In this document: in pieces, positions 10,285 through 18,202 of the stretch | Numbering within the stretch: position 1 is the stretch's first letter | Layout of the letters: each line of letters starts with the position of its first letter | Origin: Ensifer sp. LC11 | GTDB taxonomy: Bacteria > Pseudomonadota > Alphaproteobacteria > Rhizobiales > Rhizobiaceae | Direction of reading: 5' to 3' | Length of the DNA stretch: 64,000 bases | NCBI RefSeq assembly: GCF_001695835.1 | Contig: NZ_MBSO01000008.1 | Span: forward strand, 1 to 64,000 | Notes under the pieces: generated by a model | Told to the model about the DNA's origin: nothing | Database searches by the model: none | The model's input: only the letters and a program-made list of their open reading frames with translations | Made by a program: the position numbers and the translations under genes

Positions 10285-10614
10285 TCGCCGCAATAAAGCC
10301 GCAGAGCCGGGCGACACGGGTTTGCGGGTGGCGAAGCTGTCTGCCATGTGGCTGAAAAGGTTGACCGGTCGGGCCTGCTGCATAATTCCTTAATCGGAAT
10401 CGGGCTAAGGGTAGGAGGATGCAGCCAATCAAGGTCCGGCTGCGACCTTGGCCCTTCCGACAGGAGTGCAGCGCTGCAGGCGTGCATGACGGAAGCCGCT
10501 TCTCTCTTGGCAGAGGGATCGGCTTTTCGAGACAATCCCTCATTGGTGGTGAATTGCTTGCCACACTAACAGATTTGCCCGCATCGCGGGCCGTTGGCAT
10601 ATCGAGGTCCCGGC
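10285..10614. other. Intergenic region before the TauE/SafE gene
   Basis: No convincing gene is present. The stretch contains CCTTAATCGGAATCGGGC followed by TAAGG, a sequence type seen in rhizobial dispersed palindromes. It also has a 7-bp hairpin CAAGGTC/GACCTTG at 10430-10450 and the palindrome TGCAGCGCTGCA. An ATG at 10419 sits directly on AGGAGG and is too close for normal initiation. The promoter of the exporter gene should lie here, but no clear -35/-10 pair was identified. Confidence 0.4.
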
Positions 10615-11541
10615 GTGACGATCTATCTGCCCATTGCAGAGTTGTCGGTGAACATACTCATCATTCTCGGTATGGGCGCTGCCGTCGGCTTTCTGTCCGG
10701 CATGTTCGGCGTCGGCGGTGGCTTCCTGATCACGCCGCTCCTGATCTTCTACAACATTCCGCCCGTCGTGGCCGTGGCAACCGGCGCCAACCAGGTGGTG
10801 GCCTCGTCGATTTCGGGCGCGATCACACATTTCCGGCGCGGCACGATCGACATCAAGCTTGGCACGGTGCTCTTATGCGGCGGCCTCGCCGGCGCGACGC
10901 TCGGCGTCTGGCTGTTCTCGCTGCTGCGTCGCATCGGCCAGCTGGATCTGGTGATCTCGCTGCTCTACGTCGTGCTGCTCAGCACCGTCGGCGGGCTGAT
11001 GCTCTGGGAAAGCATCGTTGCCATGCGCAAGGCCGCGAAGAACCAGGCGACGACCTTGCGCCGCCCCGGCCAGCACAACTGGGTGCACGGCCTGCCGCTG
11101 AAGATGCGCTTCAAGAAATCGAAGATCTATCTGAGCGTCATTCCGGTTGCCGGCCTTGGCTTCTGCATCGGCATCCTGACCTCCGTCATGGGTGTCGGCG
11201 GCGGCTTCATCATGGTGCCGGCGATGATCTATCTCTTGCGCATCCCGACCAACGTCGTCGTCGGCACGTCGCTGTTCCAGATCATCTTCGTCTCGGCCTA
11301 TACCGTTATCGTCCAGGCATCGACCAACTATACCGTCGATATCGTGCTCGCCTTCGTGCTGATGATCGCGGGCGTCATCGGTGCGCAATACGGCGTTCGC
11401 GTCGGCCAGAAGCTGCGTGGCGAACAGTTGCGGGCGCTTTTGGCACTGCTCGTCCTTGCCGTCGGCATTCGTCTGGCGATCGAGCTCGTCATTCCGCCGA
11501 AGGACATCTATTCGGTGGTATCAGCGGGGTTCGGCTTCTGA
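10615..11541 (+). CDS. TauE/SafE (DUF81) family sulfite/anion exporter
   Basis: This 308-residue integral membrane protein has two homologous halves, each opening with a glycine motif: GMFGVGGGFLITP near residue 30 and GVGGGFIMVPA near residue 200. These are the signature of the TauE/SafE family of sulfite, sulfoacetate or thiosulfate exporters. About eight membrane helices can be drawn, with a basic cytoplasmic loop in the middle (KKSK). The GTG at 10615 is preferred to the TTG seven codons upstream because GAGG lies 8 bases before it. The gene ends TGATG, overlapping the next start by one base, so it is coupled to a TIGR02186 protein. The substrate cannot be read from sequence; sulfite or another small anion is inferred. 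Confidence 0.85.
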   Translation: MTIYLPIAELSVNILIILGMGAAVGFLSGMFGVGGGFLITPLLIFYNIPPVVAVATGANQVVASSISGAITHFRRGTIDIKLGTVLLCGGLAGATLGVWLFSLLRRIGQLDLVISLLYVVLLSTVGGLMLWESIVAMRKAAKNQATTLRRPGQHNWVHGLPLKMRFKKSKIYLSVIPVAGLGFCIGILTSVMGVGGGFIMVPAMIYLLRIPTNVVVGTSLFQIIFVSAYTVIVQASTNYTVDIVLAFVLMIAGVIGAQYGVRVGQKLRGEQLRALLALLVLAVGIRLAIELVIPPKDIYSVVSAGFGF

Positions 11542-12341
11542 TGCTCCGCTTCGCCCGCACAGCTCTGGCTCTTCTGGCTCTGACCCTTGCCGGGCCGGCC
11601 CACGCGGCCATTCAGGACGAAAACGCCGATTTCACCGAGAAGCTGGAAATCGGCATATCGACCGACGAAATCGCCATCACGTCCGATTTCCGCGGCGCGG
11701 ATCTGACGATCTTCGGCGCCGTCGACGGCTTCGACCAGGGTCTTCTGGTGCAAGGCAGATACAACATCGTCGTGAGCCTTGAGGGCCCGAAGGACAATGC
11801 GACGGTGCGCAAGAAGGAGCGGGTCTTCGGCATCTGGGTCAACACCAGCTCCATGACCTTCGAACTGGTGCCGGAATCCTATTCGCTGTCGTCGACGCGC
11901 GACATCGAGACGATCGCGCCGCCCGGCGAGATGGGCAATATGGGCATTGGTGTCGATCACATGCGGCTGGTGCCGCTCGGCTTCGTCGGTGACGGCAGCA
12001 ATCTCGGCGAGTTCCGCAACGCCTTTCGTCGTATTCGCGAGACGAGCGGCGTCTATGAGCGCGATCCCGGCGGGGTGCAGTTCATCAGCTCCAGCCTGTT
12101 CAAGGCCTCGGTGCGCCTGCCGGCCAACGTGCCGAACGGCGTGCACGTCGTGCGCGCCTATCTCTTCCGCGATGGTGTATTCGTTGCCGCCAAGGCGCTG
12201 CCGCTGCGCGTCGTCAAGACCGGCCTGGAACAGTTCATTACCCAGGCGGCACACCAGCAGCCGCTGCTCTACGGCCTTATGGCCGTATTGCTGGCGGTCA
12301 TCACCGGCTGGGGCGCGAGCCTGATCTTCCGCAAGGAATAG
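11541..12341 (+). CDS. TIGR02186 family periplasmic/membrane protein
   Basis: The 266-residue protein has a cleavable signal peptide (cut after PAHA, about residue 21). A mostly beta periplasmic domain follows, with a single C-terminal membrane helix near 240-260 ending in RKE, so it is probably anchored with its bulk outside the cytoplasm. It matches the conserved TIGR02186 family, which is found almost always next to a TauE/SafE permease. The start ATG overlaps the permease stop by one base, indicating translational coupling. The usual suggestion is an accessory subunit of the exporter. Its biochemical role is unknown. Confidence 0.82.
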   Translation: MLRFARTALALLALTLAGPAHAAIQDENADFTEKLEIGISTDEIAITSDFRGADLTIFGAVDGFDQGLLVQGRYNIVVSLEGPKDNATVRKKERVFGIWVNTSSMTFELVPESYSLSSTRDIETIAPPGEMGNMGIGVDHMRLVPLGFVGDGSNLGEFRNAFRRIRETSGVYERDPGGVQFISSSLFKASVRLPANVPNGVHVVRAYLFRDGVFVAAKALPLRVVKTGLEQFITQAAHQQPLLYGLMAVLLAVITGWGASLIFRKE

Positions 12342-12462
12342 CCTTGGAACGGCGTGGGGAAATGCGCACTGACGTTTCCTTTTGCGCGTCAGAGCGCTAA
12401 GGAAAGAGATGCCGCGCGTTCCGCCAACATGCGCCGCTACAAGAAGAAGCAGAGGAAGCTCG

Positions 12463-12699
12463 ATGAAACCGATTTTTGTCCAGTTGCAGTGCGCTCCCGG
12501 CAAGACCTACGAGGTTGCCGACGAGATCTACCGCAAGGAGATCGTTTCGGAGATGTATTCGACGAGCGGCGACTACGACCTGATCATCAAGATCTACATC
12601 GAGGAAGGTCAGGACATCGGCAAGTTCATCAACGACAACATCGCGACGGTGCCGGGCATCTCGCGCTCGCTGACGACACTGACCTTCAACGCCTTCTGA
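12463..12699 (+). CDS. Stand-alone Lrp/AsnC ligand-binding (RAM) domain protein
   Basis: This 78-residue protein consists only of the alpha-beta RAM domain found at the C-terminus of Lrp/AsnC regulators (VQLQCAPGKTYEVADEI, then YSTSGDYDLIIKI and ISRSLTTLTF). No helix-turn-helix is encoded. The ATG at 12463 is preceded by AGAGGAAG, and upstream in-frame residues look non-coding. Stand-alone RAM proteins form dimers or octamers that bind amino acids and may modulate full-length Lrp paralogues or enzymes. The specific ligand is unknown. It lies 120 bases after the TIGR02186 gene and may have its own promoter. Confidence 0.85.
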   Translation: MKPIFVQLQCAPGKTYEVADEIYRKEIVSEMYSTSGDYDLIIKIYIEEGQDIGKFINDNIATVPGISRSLTTLTFNAF

Positions 12700-12752
12700 T
12701 CACAAGGGAATGCCGGGATAGGCGCGCAACGCCGCATCACCCCAGGCACATC

Positions 12753-13478
12753 TCAGGCAATCAGATTGGCAAACCGGACCGAATAGATCCGGTCGCGCCC
12801 GAGCATATGGGCGACGAGTTTGTTGCGGTCGAAGAGGCCGGTCATCGCCCGGTGCCTAAGATCGAGCCCGCCGGTGGTGACGCCGAAGGCCGGCATCAGC
12901 ATACGCGTGCCATCCGTCGCGAAACAGGCGCGGCGCACCGCCTTTTCTCGCCGCACCACCGTTGCCGCCGGATGCAGATGGCCGGCGATTTCTCCGATCG
13001 CTTCGCCACGTTTCGGCTCGTGCCGGAAGACGAGGCCGGCGTGATTGAGTTCGTCCATCGAGGCGCCCGGCAGGCCGAATGCGCCATCCGGGTCGTGGTT
13101 GCCATTGATCCAGATCCATTCCCGCCCGAGCGCCATTGCAGCGATCATATGCCGGAAGGCATCGGGCATGACGGCCGAACCGACGCGGTCGTGGAAATTG
13201 TCGCCGAGGCTGATGACGAGTTTCGGGTTGTGACGGGCAATCGCCGCTTCGAGCACGCGCAGCGTTGCAAGCGTATCGTAGGGTGGCAAGAGCATGCCGC
13301 GGCGCGCGAAAGCGGATCCTTTTTCCAGATGCAGGTCGGAGACAACGAGCGTACCTGTCTCCGGCAGATAGAGGCCGCCGAGCGGATCGCAGATCGCCGC
13401 GACGCTGTTGATCGTCGTCTGTGCGTGGAGGAGAGGGGCTGTCGCTGGAGCGGATAGAGTGTGAGCGAGGCGATGCAT
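12753..13478 (-). CDS. pdeM: Ligase-associated DNA damage response endonuclease PdeM (metallophosphoesterase)
   Basis: This 241-residue calcineurin-like phosphoesterase belongs to the ligase-associated PdeM family. Metal-binding motifs appear in order: SDLHLEKG (about residue 47), GDNFHDR, NGNHD and GHLHP. The ATG at 13478 gives the conserved N-terminus; a GTG two codons upstream is an alternative and no strong ribosome site is visible. It lies directly downstream of the Lhr-like helicase, the usual partner in this DNA-repair module, but 300 bases of repeat DNA separate them. An ATP-dependent ligase and exonuclease, which often complete the module, are not in the window. Nuclease function is inferred from the family. 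Confidence 0.85.
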   Translation of the reverse strand: MHRLAHTLSAPATAPLLHAQTTINSVAAICDPLGGLYLPETGTLVVSDLHLEKGSAFARRGMLLPPYDTLATLRVLEAAIARHNPKLVISLGDNFHDRVGSAVMPDAFRHMIAAMALGREWIWINGNHDPDGAFGLPGASMDELNHAGLVFRHEPKRGEAIGEIAGHLHPAATVVRREKAVRRACFATDGTRMLMPAFGVTTGGLDLRHRAMTGLFDRNKLVAHMLGRDRIYSVRFANLIA

Positions 13479-13520
13479 GGTCACGCCGCCACACTGGGGT
13501 GAGAATTGCCCGGGGCAGCA

Positions 13521-13694
13521 CCCCCCTCTGGCCTGCCGGCCATCTCCCCCACAAGGGGGGAGATTGCGTGCGGCACGCTCCGCATACCCGTCTGGAGTCT
13601 CGCCGGCTGCATGAACTTTCCCGTTGGAACGAGCAGCCAGCCACGAGTTGATCTCCCCCCTTGTGGGGGAGATGGCCGGCAGGCCAGAGGGGGG
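13521..13694. repeat. Perfect 44-bp inverted repeat (RIME-like rhizobial intergenic element)
   Basis: Bases 13521-13564 and 13651-13694 are exact reverse complements over 44 bp, enclosing an 86-base centre. Each arm is itself nearly palindromic, with ATCTCCCCC next to ACAAGGGGGGAGAT and a GCCTGCCGGC core. A short direct repeat (GGGTAACCCGCC) follows at 13692 and 13728. Sequence and intergenic setting match the rhizobial RIME-type mosaic elements as I know them. The region 13479-13778 between helicase and pdeM holds no credible gene. Confidence 0.8.
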
Positions 13695-13778
13695 TAACCC
13701 GCCGGACGTGCCAGAGCGCCCAGAGGAGGGTAACCCGCCCAACGCGACAGTCTGCTCTTCCTCAAGACGACCTTCCCG

Positions 13779-16325
13779 TCATTCCACATCCAACCCGCCC
13801 ATGGCTTCAAGGATCAAGTCGTCCGCAGCCTCCGAAAGCAGGAAGTCCTGCGCCTCGCCCTGGATCATTTCCTTGCCGATCTCCAGCATGACCGGCACCG
13901 CCAGCGGCGAGATCCGGTCGAGCCGCCTGTGGGTGATGTGGCCCTTGATTCGTTTCAGCATATCCCCGAGGCGGGCGATGTCCAAAAGCCCTGTTGCCGC
14001 ATCGTTGCGGGTGGCCTCGAGCAGCAGGTGGTCCGGCTCGTGCGCGTGCAATACGTCGTAAATGAGATCGGCCGAGACCGTCACCTGCCGGCCGGTCTTT
14101 TCCTTGCCGGGATGGCGCTGGTCGATCAGGCCGGCAATGACGGCGCAATTGCGGAAGGTGCGCTTCAGCAGGAAGGATTCGTTCAGCCAGGCTTCGAGGT
14201 CGTCACCGAGCATGTCCTCGTCGAAGAGCTCGGCGAGCGCGCCGCGTCTGAGTTCGAAGGTCGTACCGAGGTCGTCGAGCGCCCAGACGGCCAGCGAATA
14301 ATCGGTGGCGACGAAGCCGAGCGGCTTCAGTCCGGCGCGGTCGAGCCTCCGGGTAAGCAGCATGCCGAGGGTCTGGTGTGCCAGCCGCCCCTCGAAGGCA
14401 TAGATGACCATGTAGTGCTTGCTGCCACGCGGGAAGGTCTCGATCAAAAGCTCGTCCTCGCGCGGCAGCATCGAGACGTCCTTCTGCAAGGACAGCCAGT
14501 CGCGCACCTGTTCCGGCAGCGGCGCCCGGCGTGCCGGATCGGCAAGCATCTTGCGCACTTGCTGCGCCAGATAGGTCGAGAGCGGAAACTTGCCGCCGGC
14601 ATAACTCGGCACCTTCGGGTCGAAGGAAAAGGCCTGGCTGACGAGGCATTCATTCTCGCGGATGCCTTCGAAGCGCAGCACCTTGCCGGAGAACATGAAA
14701 GTATCGCCCTGCGACAGCATTTCGAGGAAATACTCCTCGACCTTGCCGAGCGCCATGCCGCCACGGCCGAGCGAGCCGCGCTGGTTGCGCTTCACCATGC
14801 GCACGTTGAGCATCGGCGATTCGACGATGGTGCCGACATTCAGCCGGTATTGCTGCGCCACCAGCGGATTGGAGACGCGGTAGAGCCCGTCCTTGGTCTT
14901 GCGGATGCGGGCATAGCGCTCATAGGTCTTCAGCGCGTAACCGCCGGTTGCGACGAAATCGACCACGCGCTCGAAGGTCTCCCAGGCAAGGGCCGCATAG
15001 GGCGAGGCGCTGGTGATTTCTGCATAGAGGTCGAGCGGATTAAAGGGCGCGGCGCAGGCCATGCCGAGCACGTGCTGGGCAAGCACGTCGAGCGCGCCCT
15101 TGCCGACCGGCGGCGTGTCCTGGGCGCCGACATAGTTGGCGTCGAGCGCCGCCTGGCATTCCATCACCTCGAAGCGGTTGGCCGGCACCAGGATCGCTTT
15201 CGACGGCTCGTCCATGCGGTGGTTGGCGCGGCCGATGCGCTGGGCGAGGCGGCTTGCGCCCTTCGGCGCGCCGACATGCACGACGAGATCGACATCGCCC
15301 CAGTCGATGCCGAGATCGAGCGTCGAGGTCGCGACGACGGCGCGCAGCCGGTTCTCCGCCATCGCCGCCTCGACCTTGCGGCGCTGGGCGACGTCGAGTG
15401 AGCCGTGATGCAGGGCAATCGGCAGATTGTCGTCGTTGTTCGTCCAAAGCTCCTGGAAGAGAAGCTCCGCCTGGCTGCGGGTGTTGACGAAGAGCAGGGT
15501 GGTGCCGTGTTCCTTGATCGCGGCGTAGACGTCGGGGATCGCGTAGCGTGCCGAGTGTCCGGCCCAGGGCACGTGCTCCTCCGTCTTGAGGATGGAGATC
15601 TTCGGCTTGGCGCCACCCTGCACCTGCACGAGGCCGGCATGATTGCGGGCATCCGGCTCCTGCGATGCGAGCCAGCGCTGCAGATCCATGGGGTCGGCGA
15701 CCGTTGCCGAGAGGCCGATCGTCTGCAGGCCGGGCGCAAGCCGGCGAAGTCGCGCCAGTCCGAGGGACAGGAGGTGGCCGCGCTTCGATGTGACGAGGGA
15801 ATGCAGTTCGTCGAAGATGACGTAGCGCAAATCCTTGAAAAAGCGGCTTGCTTCGCCATTGGCGAGCAGCAGTGCCAGTTGCTCCGGCGTGGTCAGCAGG
15901 ATGTCGGGCGGATTGAGCTTCTGCCGCTGGCGCTTGGCGGTGGGCGTGTCGCCCGTGCGGTTTTCGATGCGCACTGGCAACCCCATTTCGCCGACCGGCT
16001 TCATCAGGTTGCGTTCGATATCGACGGCCAGCGCCTTCAGCGGCGAGATGTAGAGCGTATGGATGCCGACGAAGGCGGAGCCCGGTGGAACCTTGCCACG
16101 GTGGGTGAGGTCAACCAGCGAAGGCAGGAAGCCGGCCAGCGTCTTGCCGGCACCCGTCGGCGCGATCAAGAGCGTGCTTTCCCCGGCCTCGGTGCGGGCC
16201 AAAAGTTCGAGCTGGTGGGCGCGCGGCTGCCAGCCCTTTTCGCCGAACCAGCGCAGAAAGGGAGCGGGCAAGGTCAGGGCATCGCCCTGCGGTTCTCTGG
16301 AATCGATCCTGTTCACGGAGAACAA
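13779..16325 (-). CDS. Ligase-associated Lhr-like DEXH-box DNA helicase
   Basis: This 848-residue superfamily-2 helicase belongs to the ligase-associated Lhr group. Walker A is APTGAGKT (about residue 56), the DEXH box reads FDELHS, and SAT is visible in LSATVADPMDL. The second RecA domain carries TSTLDLGIDWG and the arginine-finger motif QRIGRANHR. A long C-terminal DUF-type domain completes it, as in the family. It should translocate on single-stranded DNA and act in repair together with PdeM. It is the first gene of the minus-strand pair. The ATG at 16325 gives a family-like N-terminus; an internal later start cannot be excluded. Confidence 0.9.
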   Translation of the reverse strand: MFSVNRIDSREPQGDALTLPAPFLRWFGEKGWQPRAHQLELLARTEAGESTLLIAPTGAGKTLAGFLPSLVDLTHRGKVPPGSAFVGIHTLYISPLKALAVDIERNLMKPVGEMGLPVRIENRTGDTPTAKRQRQKLNPPDILLTTPEQLALLLANGEASRFFKDLRYVIFDELHSLVTSKRGHLLSLGLARLRRLAPGLQTIGLSATVADPMDLQRWLASQEPDARNHAGLVQVQGGAKPKISILKTEEHVPWAGHSARYAIPDVYAAIKEHGTTLLFVNTRSQAELLFQELWTNNDDNLPIALHHGSLDVAQRRKVEAAMAENRLRAVVATSTLDLGIDWGDVDLVVHVGAPKGASRLAQRIGRANHRMDEPSKAILVPANRFEVMECQAALDANYVGAQDTPPVGKGALDVLAQHVLGMACAAPFNPLDLYAEITSASPYAALAWETFERVVDFVATGGYALKTYERYARIRKTKDGLYRVSNPLVAQQYRLNVGTIVESPMLNVRMVKRNQRGSLGRGGMALGKVEEYFLEMLSQGDTFMFSGKVLRFEGIRENECLVSQAFSFDPKVPSYAGGKFPLSTYLAQQVRKMLADPARRAPLPEQVRDWLSLQKDVSMLPREDELLIETFPRGSKHYMVIYAFEGRLAHQTLGMLLTRRLDRAGLKPLGFVATDYSLAVWALDDLGTTFELRRGALAELFDEDMLGDDLEAWLNESFLLKRTFRNCAVIAGLIDQRHPGKEKTGRQVTVSADLIYDVLHAHEPDHLLLEATRNDAATGLLDIARLGDMLKRIKGHITHRRLDRISPLAVPVMLEIGKEMIQGEAQDFLLSEAADDLILEAMGGLDVE

Positions 16326-16380
16326 AGGTAGATCAAATTCGTCAAAAGAGAAGCCCGTCGGGCCGGCCGCCGGCCGCCTA

Positions 16381-16431
16381 TTGACTCACCTCCTAAATCG
16401 TAGATAAAAAATATCCACGATTTAGGAGGTG
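16381..16431 (+). promoter_or_regulatory. Promoter and 15-bp palindromic operator of the Rrf2 gene
   Basis: Arms 16387-16401 and 16417-16431 are a perfect 15-bp inverted repeat (CACCTCCTAAATCGT and its complement) with a 15-base centre. The right arm covers the AGGAGG ribosome site of the Rrf2 gene. TTGACT at 16381-16386 and GATAAA at 16403-16408, 16 bases apart, look like -35 and -10 boxes. A repressor bound here would block both the -10 region and translation signals, so autoregulation by the adjacent Rrf2 protein is likely. Confidence 0.75.
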
Positions 16432-16434
16432 CCG

Positions 16435-16938
16435 ATGAAACTCGGAGATGGAGTGGAGCAAGCCATTCACAGTGTGACGATGCTGAGCTGTCTTCAGCCA
16501 GGCAGCACGCTGTCGGCCGCCGCCCTTGCCGAGTTCCACGGCGTCTCCACCAGCTACCTGTTGAAGCACCTGCAGGCGATGTCCGGCGCTGGTATTTTGG
16601 AAGCGGTTCCGGGGCCGAAGGGGGGCTACCGCCTTGCGCGCACGCCGGAGAAGATTACCCTGCTCGACATCGTGCTTGCGGTCGAAGGACCGGAGCCGGC
16701 GTTCCGCTGCAACGAGATCCGCCTGCGCGGGCCCAATCCCTATGCCTGCAAGCCGACCGCACCTTGCACGATCAATGTCGCGATGCTGAAGGCGGAACAG
16801 GCTTATCGCGCCGAGCTGCGGCGCGTGACCATCGCCAGCATCCTGGACGATCTCAATGCCAAGGATGACGGCAGCGTATCAGCGCGAACGAGTGCATTTC
16901 TGGCGATCAACGAACGCAAATCGACCGCCAGCGCCTGA
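16435..16938 (+). CDS. Rrf2-family transcriptional regulator
   Basis: This 167-residue regulator has the Rrf2 winged helix in its first 75 residues (AALAEFHGVSTSYLLKHLQ recognition region, then GPKGGYRLAR wing). Three cysteines follow (RCNEI, YACK, APCT) in the region that holds the Fe-S cluster or redox cysteines in IscR/NsrR-type members, so redox sensing is plausible. The ATG at 16435 has AGGAGG 5 bases upstream; the GTG two codons earlier would overlap that site. It precedes an AhpD-like gene by 34 bases. A long palindrome overlaps its promoter and ribosome site, suggesting autorepression. The effector is unknown. Confidence 0.88.
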   Translation: MKLGDGVEQAIHSVTMLSCLQPGSTLSAAALAEFHGVSTSYLLKHLQAMSGAGILEAVPGPKGGYRLARTPEKITLLDIVLAVEGPEPAFRCNEIRLRGPNPYACKPTAPCTINVAMLKAEQAYRAELRRVTIASILDDLNAKDDGSVSARTSAFLAINERKSTASA

Positions 16939-16972
16939 ACCATCAATCCTCGTTCAATCCAAGGAGAAGAGT

Positions 16973-17437
16973 ATGCAACCGCGTCTGAACTTCGTCAAAT
17001 CCGCTCCCGACGCCTATAAGGCCGCGGCCGCCTTCGACAGCTACATCATCAAGGAATCGGGTCTGGAGCCGCGCCTGATCCACCTGATCAAGCTGCGCGC
17101 CTCGCAGATCAACGGCTGCGCCTATTGCATCGACATGCATGTGAAAGAGGCGCGCCACACCGGCATGAGCGAGCAGTGGATTCACCTGATCTGCGCCTGG
17201 CGCGAATCGCCGATCTATGACGCCCGCGAACGCGCGGTGCTGGCCTGGACCGAAGCGCTCACCAACCTTGCCCAGACCGGCGCGCCCGACGCGGACTTCG
17301 AGCCGCTCCGGGAGCATTTCGACGAGGCGGAAATCACCAAGATCACCATGGCGATCGGCGTCATCAATGTCTGGAACCGGGTCGCTGTCGGCCTGCGGTC
17401 GCAGCACCCGGTCGACCAACCGGTAAAGGCTGCCTGA
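16973..17437 (+). CDS. Carboxymuconolactone decarboxylase / AhpD-family protein
   Basis: This 154-residue all-helical protein has the AhpD core CAYCIDMH (CxxC with a following histidine), the peroxidatic or resolving pair of alkylhydroperoxidase-like proteins. It also has the conserved helix ARERAVLAWTEALT. The ATG at 16973 is preceded by AAGGAG. It follows the Rrf2 regulator by 34 bases and is probably its main target. A role in reducing peroxides or other electrophiles is inferred from the CxxC motif and the redox-type regulator. Carboxymuconolactone decarboxylation is unlikely given the lack of aromatic-catabolism neighbours. Confidence 0.88.
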   Translation: MQPRLNFVKSAPDAYKAAAAFDSYIIKESGLEPRLIHLIKLRASQINGCAYCIDMHVKEARHTGMSEQWIHLICAWRESPIYDARERAVLAWTEALTNLAQTGAPDADFEPLREHFDEAEITKITMAIGVINVWNRVAVGLRSQHPVDQPVKAA

Positions 17438-17460
17438 GGTCTGCTCCGCGTTCCGCGCTG

Positions 17461-18096
17461 TTATAGCGCGATGTAGCGATCGGCGCGGTGGTTGATGGCC
17501 ACGAACAGGTTCAAGACGACCGCGCCGAGCACCGACCAGGCGACGACTGTGGGCGAGGTCACGCCGAAGGCGATGACGAGTACGACCATGTCGATCGCGA
17601 GCTGCACGAGACCGGCGCGAATGCCGAAGCGCTCCTGCAGATAGATGCCGAGAATGCCGACGCCGCCAAGGCTGGCGCGGTGGCGATAGAGCGCCAGCAA
17701 GCCATAACCGAGAAGCAGGCCGCCGAGCAGGGCTGCCCAGGCCGGCTGGATCGTGCCGATCTGGAAGAGGCGCGACTGGATGTCGGTGAGGAACGACGTC
17801 AGGCCGATCGCGATGAAGGTCTTCACCGTGAAGGCCGGGCCGAGCCGCTTCAGCGACAGGTAGAAGAACGGCAGGTTGAGCAGGAAGAAGGCCAGGCCGA
17901 AATTGATGCCGAACGCATAGTGCAAAAGGAAGGCGACGCCCGCCGTGCTGCCTGTAAGCAAGCCCGCGCTTGCGAGGAAATAGAGGCCGAGCGCTGCAAT
18001 CAGGCTGCCGGTGAAGATGCCCTGCAGGTCCTCGACGACCGTGTGCCGGGTCGGGCTGGTGTTCCAGAGACCGAAAACGCTGCTGATCTGAGCCAT
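17461..18096 (-). CDS. YitT-like integral membrane protein
   Basis: This 211-residue protein has five or six membrane helices (for example SLIAALGLYFLASAGLL and VQLAIDMVVLVIAFGV). The overall pattern, including a GSTAGVAFLLHY segment after helix 1, matches the YitT/DUF161 family of unknown transport function, minus the C-terminal DUF2179 domain. The start at 18096 is preceded by GAGGA. It is a single minus-strand gene convergent with the AhpD gene, with a hairpin and likely promoter region upstream. No substrate can be proposed. Confidence 0.72.
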   Translation of the reverse strand: MAQISSVFGLWNTSPTRHTVVEDLQGIFTGSLIAALGLYFLASAGLLTGSTAGVAFLLHYAFGINFGLAFFLLNLPFFYLSLKRLGPAFTVKTFIAIGLTSFLTDIQSRLFQIGTIQPAWAALLGGLLLGYGLLALYRHRASLGGVGILGIYLQERFGIRAGLVQLAIDMVVLVIAFGVTSPTVVAWSVLGAVVLNLFVAINHRADRYIAL

Positions 18097-18153
18097 GGCA
18101 AATCCTCGATTGCGATGGTCTGAGCAATGCTGCAACGCACAACAACAATCAAG

Positions 18154-18184
18154 AAAAATATGTCAGTTATGCTGACCTATTTTT
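18154..18184 (-). terminator. A/T-flanked hairpin between methyltransferase and YitT genes
   Basis: Arms of 13 bp with one mismatch (AAAAATATGTCAG against CTGACCTATTTTT) and a 5-base loop form a stem with A- and T-runs. On the minus strand this follows the methyltransferase stop by about 20 bases and reads as an intrinsic terminator. The symmetry would also suit an operator for the downstream gene. Confidence 0.6.
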
Positions 18185-18202
18185 GCGACTCTGCCTTGCG
18201 TT

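Noticed and set aside
10419-11540. Extension of the TIGR02186 frame far upstream
   Set aside because: The upstream part runs out of frame through the TauE/SafE gene; the ATG at 11541 with a signal peptide is the true start.
13501-13780. Short frames crossing the 44-bp inverted repeat
   Set aside because: They are created by the repeat's composition, with no ribosome site and no similarity to known proteins.
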